In this document: in pieces, positions 63,001 to 64,000 of the stretch
Position numbering within the stretch: position 1 is the stretch's first letter
Layout of the letters: each line of letters begins with the position of its first letter
NCBI RefSeq assembly: GCF_001039355.2
Contig: NW_019775838.1
Span: 2,125-66,124, forward strand
DNA length: 64,000 nt
Source of the DNA: Lingula anatina
Taxonomy: Eukaryota > Brachiopoda > Lingulata > Lingulida > Lingulidae
Direction: 5' to 3'
The notes under the pieces: generated by a model
Told to the model about the DNA's origin: nothing
The model's database searches: none
Seen by the model: only the letters and a program-made list of their open reading frames with translations
Position numbers and translations under genes: made by a program

Positions 63001-64000
63001 GTTGCTGGTGTCATGGAGTGACTGAACACTACTTTCTATCAGTCCATGCAAATTTTATTGGCCATGACTTGTAGGTCTAACAGTTTCAGCATAACTGTAA
63101 ATTGAGATTAGATTTTTCACAAACTGTTTTGAGAAAATAGACATTATGTAGGAAAGAGCCAAGTTTCTAAAAATTTGAATGTACTAGTTAGCAGTAATTA
63201 TTGTTTGATGCCCAGCAGCAACTGCAGCAGTTTGTTAAACTCTTAGACTATCTGTAGTTCTGAAACTTATGATAATATATTGATACTGATATTGTGTTAA
63301 ATGTAAGTGAGCTATTGTAGGTGAATTACCCTGAGGCTGTGAAGAAACCAGGTGAGACACTGAGGCACTGGCATCAGCCATCAGTGCACCTTTTCCACTT
63401 GATTGTCTGGTCAGATATGTTTGGTATGTCTTCCAGGTATGACTATTTAGGGGAATGTATCAAGCAGGTTTTAGGACTGTTGTCTTCTGCCGAAGCAGAG
63501 TGCGTAGCAAAGGTTGGTTGTGAAACATTTGGATGTGTTTTTGCCTAATGCACACAAGATTAGAATGGTAGAAATTAAAAAATATAAAGTCATTCTGTAA
63601 TATGGGAATTATGTTGAAATATTTTCACTTTCACTTATTCTTTTTATCTTAATTTCACCATTATGAGAATCCTTTATTGTCATTATGTTTTGACTTTCAG
63701 ATTTTAGAGCTTCTCCTGGCGTTTACCTCTGTACAAGGTGTGAGAGGGAAGATCTGTCTGGCAGTCATGGACTCCCCCTATTTGAAAGTCATGTCCCCTA
63801 AAACCAGCACCCCGGCCCAGAAGAGGTCTTCCCAGACCAACAAGACGCAGGCGTTCTTTGCGTTGGTGCACTGGGGAAGTCAGTCAGTGGACGTCGCAGA
63901 CAACACTCCTATGCTGGCACTGGAGTTACTGAAAGAAATCTATGAGGTACTGTCTGTTGTGTTGGTATGTTCTGCAGTAACAGTTTTGATAGAAGCATGA
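60012..64000 (+). CDS. CIP2A: CIP2A (cancerous inhibitor of PP2A), N-terminal part, 9 coding exons
   Basis: CIP2A is an armadillo-repeat scaffold that binds PP2A-B56 and, in vertebrates, TopBP1 at mitotic DNA breaks. Coding exons are 60012-60113, 60384-60543, 60899-61011, 61396-61490, 61702-61798, 62233-62355, 62632-62777, 63437-63512 and 63701-63946. All phases fit, giving 386 residues before the window ends. Key matches to human CIP2A are [86 protein letters not shown] and [10 protein letters not shown]. Only the armadillo-type N-terminal part is present; the coiled-coil part must lie beyond 64000. The donor GAG/GTACTG closes the last exon seen. Confidence 0.94.
60561..60678. repeat. 43-bp tandem repeat, about 2.7 copies, in CIP2A intron 2
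   Basis: Units starting ATGG(A/A)ATTGCACT at 60561, 60604 and 60647 differ at two or three bases. The first two contain GATGTAAGTAA, which matches the 5' splice consensus, and they lie only 47-90 bp after the true exon 2 donor at 60544. They could act as decoy donors. Confidence 0.85.
61905..62105. mobile_element. Fold-back MITE-like element in CIP2A intron 5 (family 2)
   Basis: AATGAGTAGGTCACAATGGC with GCACTAACTCCATGGGGACT at the left is mirrored by CATTCAACCAGAGTCTC and GTGTGCACTAGCTATTGC at the right. The words match the element at 6262-6512 (CATTCGACGAGAGTCCC, GTGCGCACT). It is non-coding. Confidence 0.55.

Noticed and set aside
63321-63436. Coding extension upstream of CIP2A exon 8
   Set aside because: The frame is open, but the acceptor CTTCCAG at 63436 gives the correct phase and the conserved family sequence; the upstream residues do not match CIP2A.

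Overview
This is an animal nuclear genome window. It has AT-rich intergenic DNA, multi-exon genes with GT-AG introns, dense transposon debris, minisatellites and one 797-base assembly gap (22498-23294). Every host gene called here by name has a metazoan counterpart. The repeat content (DIRS-like gag, YqaJ/SWIM element, fold-back MITEs) and the expanded sulfotransferase cluster suggest a marine invertebrate, most likely a lophotrochozoan such as a mollusc. That taxonomic guess is inference.

Region 1 (about 3.9-24.4 kb) is a cluster of galactose-3-O-sulfotransferase-like (Gal3ST family) genes. Four intact-looking copies lie on the minus strand (3911-6129, 8176-10664, 12740-14879, 17407-18801) and one on the plus strand (19710-24370). 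All share one plan: a short first exon encoding a type II membrane anchor ends in phase 2, and most or all of the lumenal catalytic domain sits in one large final exon. A sixth member, 16288-17193, has only the anchor and a repetitive stem, with no catalytic domain. Two copies are a recent tandem duplication. The plus-strand copy has lost the basic residues of the PAPS-binding loop, and it is interrupted by an assembly gap whose two sides repeat the same 685 bases.

Region 2 (about 25.6-37 kb) holds compact housekeeping genes. A 28-bp minisatellite is followed by adenylate kinase 6 (minus) and lipase maturation factor 1 (plus), whose start codons are only 59 bp apart. Then comes POLR2M/Gdown1 (minus). 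I could join complete reading frames across splice sites for all three: 173, 575 and 279 residues. LMF1 includes an 11-bp microexon.

Region 3 (about 37-54.5 kb) is a repeat and mobile-element region. It has diverged tandem repeats, a retropepsin remnant, a decayed YqaJ-nuclease/SWIM zinc-finger gene, a gag/zinc-knuckle retroelement with a 772-bp MITE nested in its leader, a DIRS-like gag, a second zinc-knuckle/protease remnant, a membrane-protein-like ORF and a candidate LTR with TATA box and primer-binding site.

Region 4 (54.9-64 kb) has METTL25 (minus, 615 residues, six exons) head-to-head with the 5' part of CIP2A (plus, first nine coding exons, running off the window). Nothing in the window shows a joint pathway, except that the sulfotransferase paralogues probably act together in Golgi glycan sulfation.
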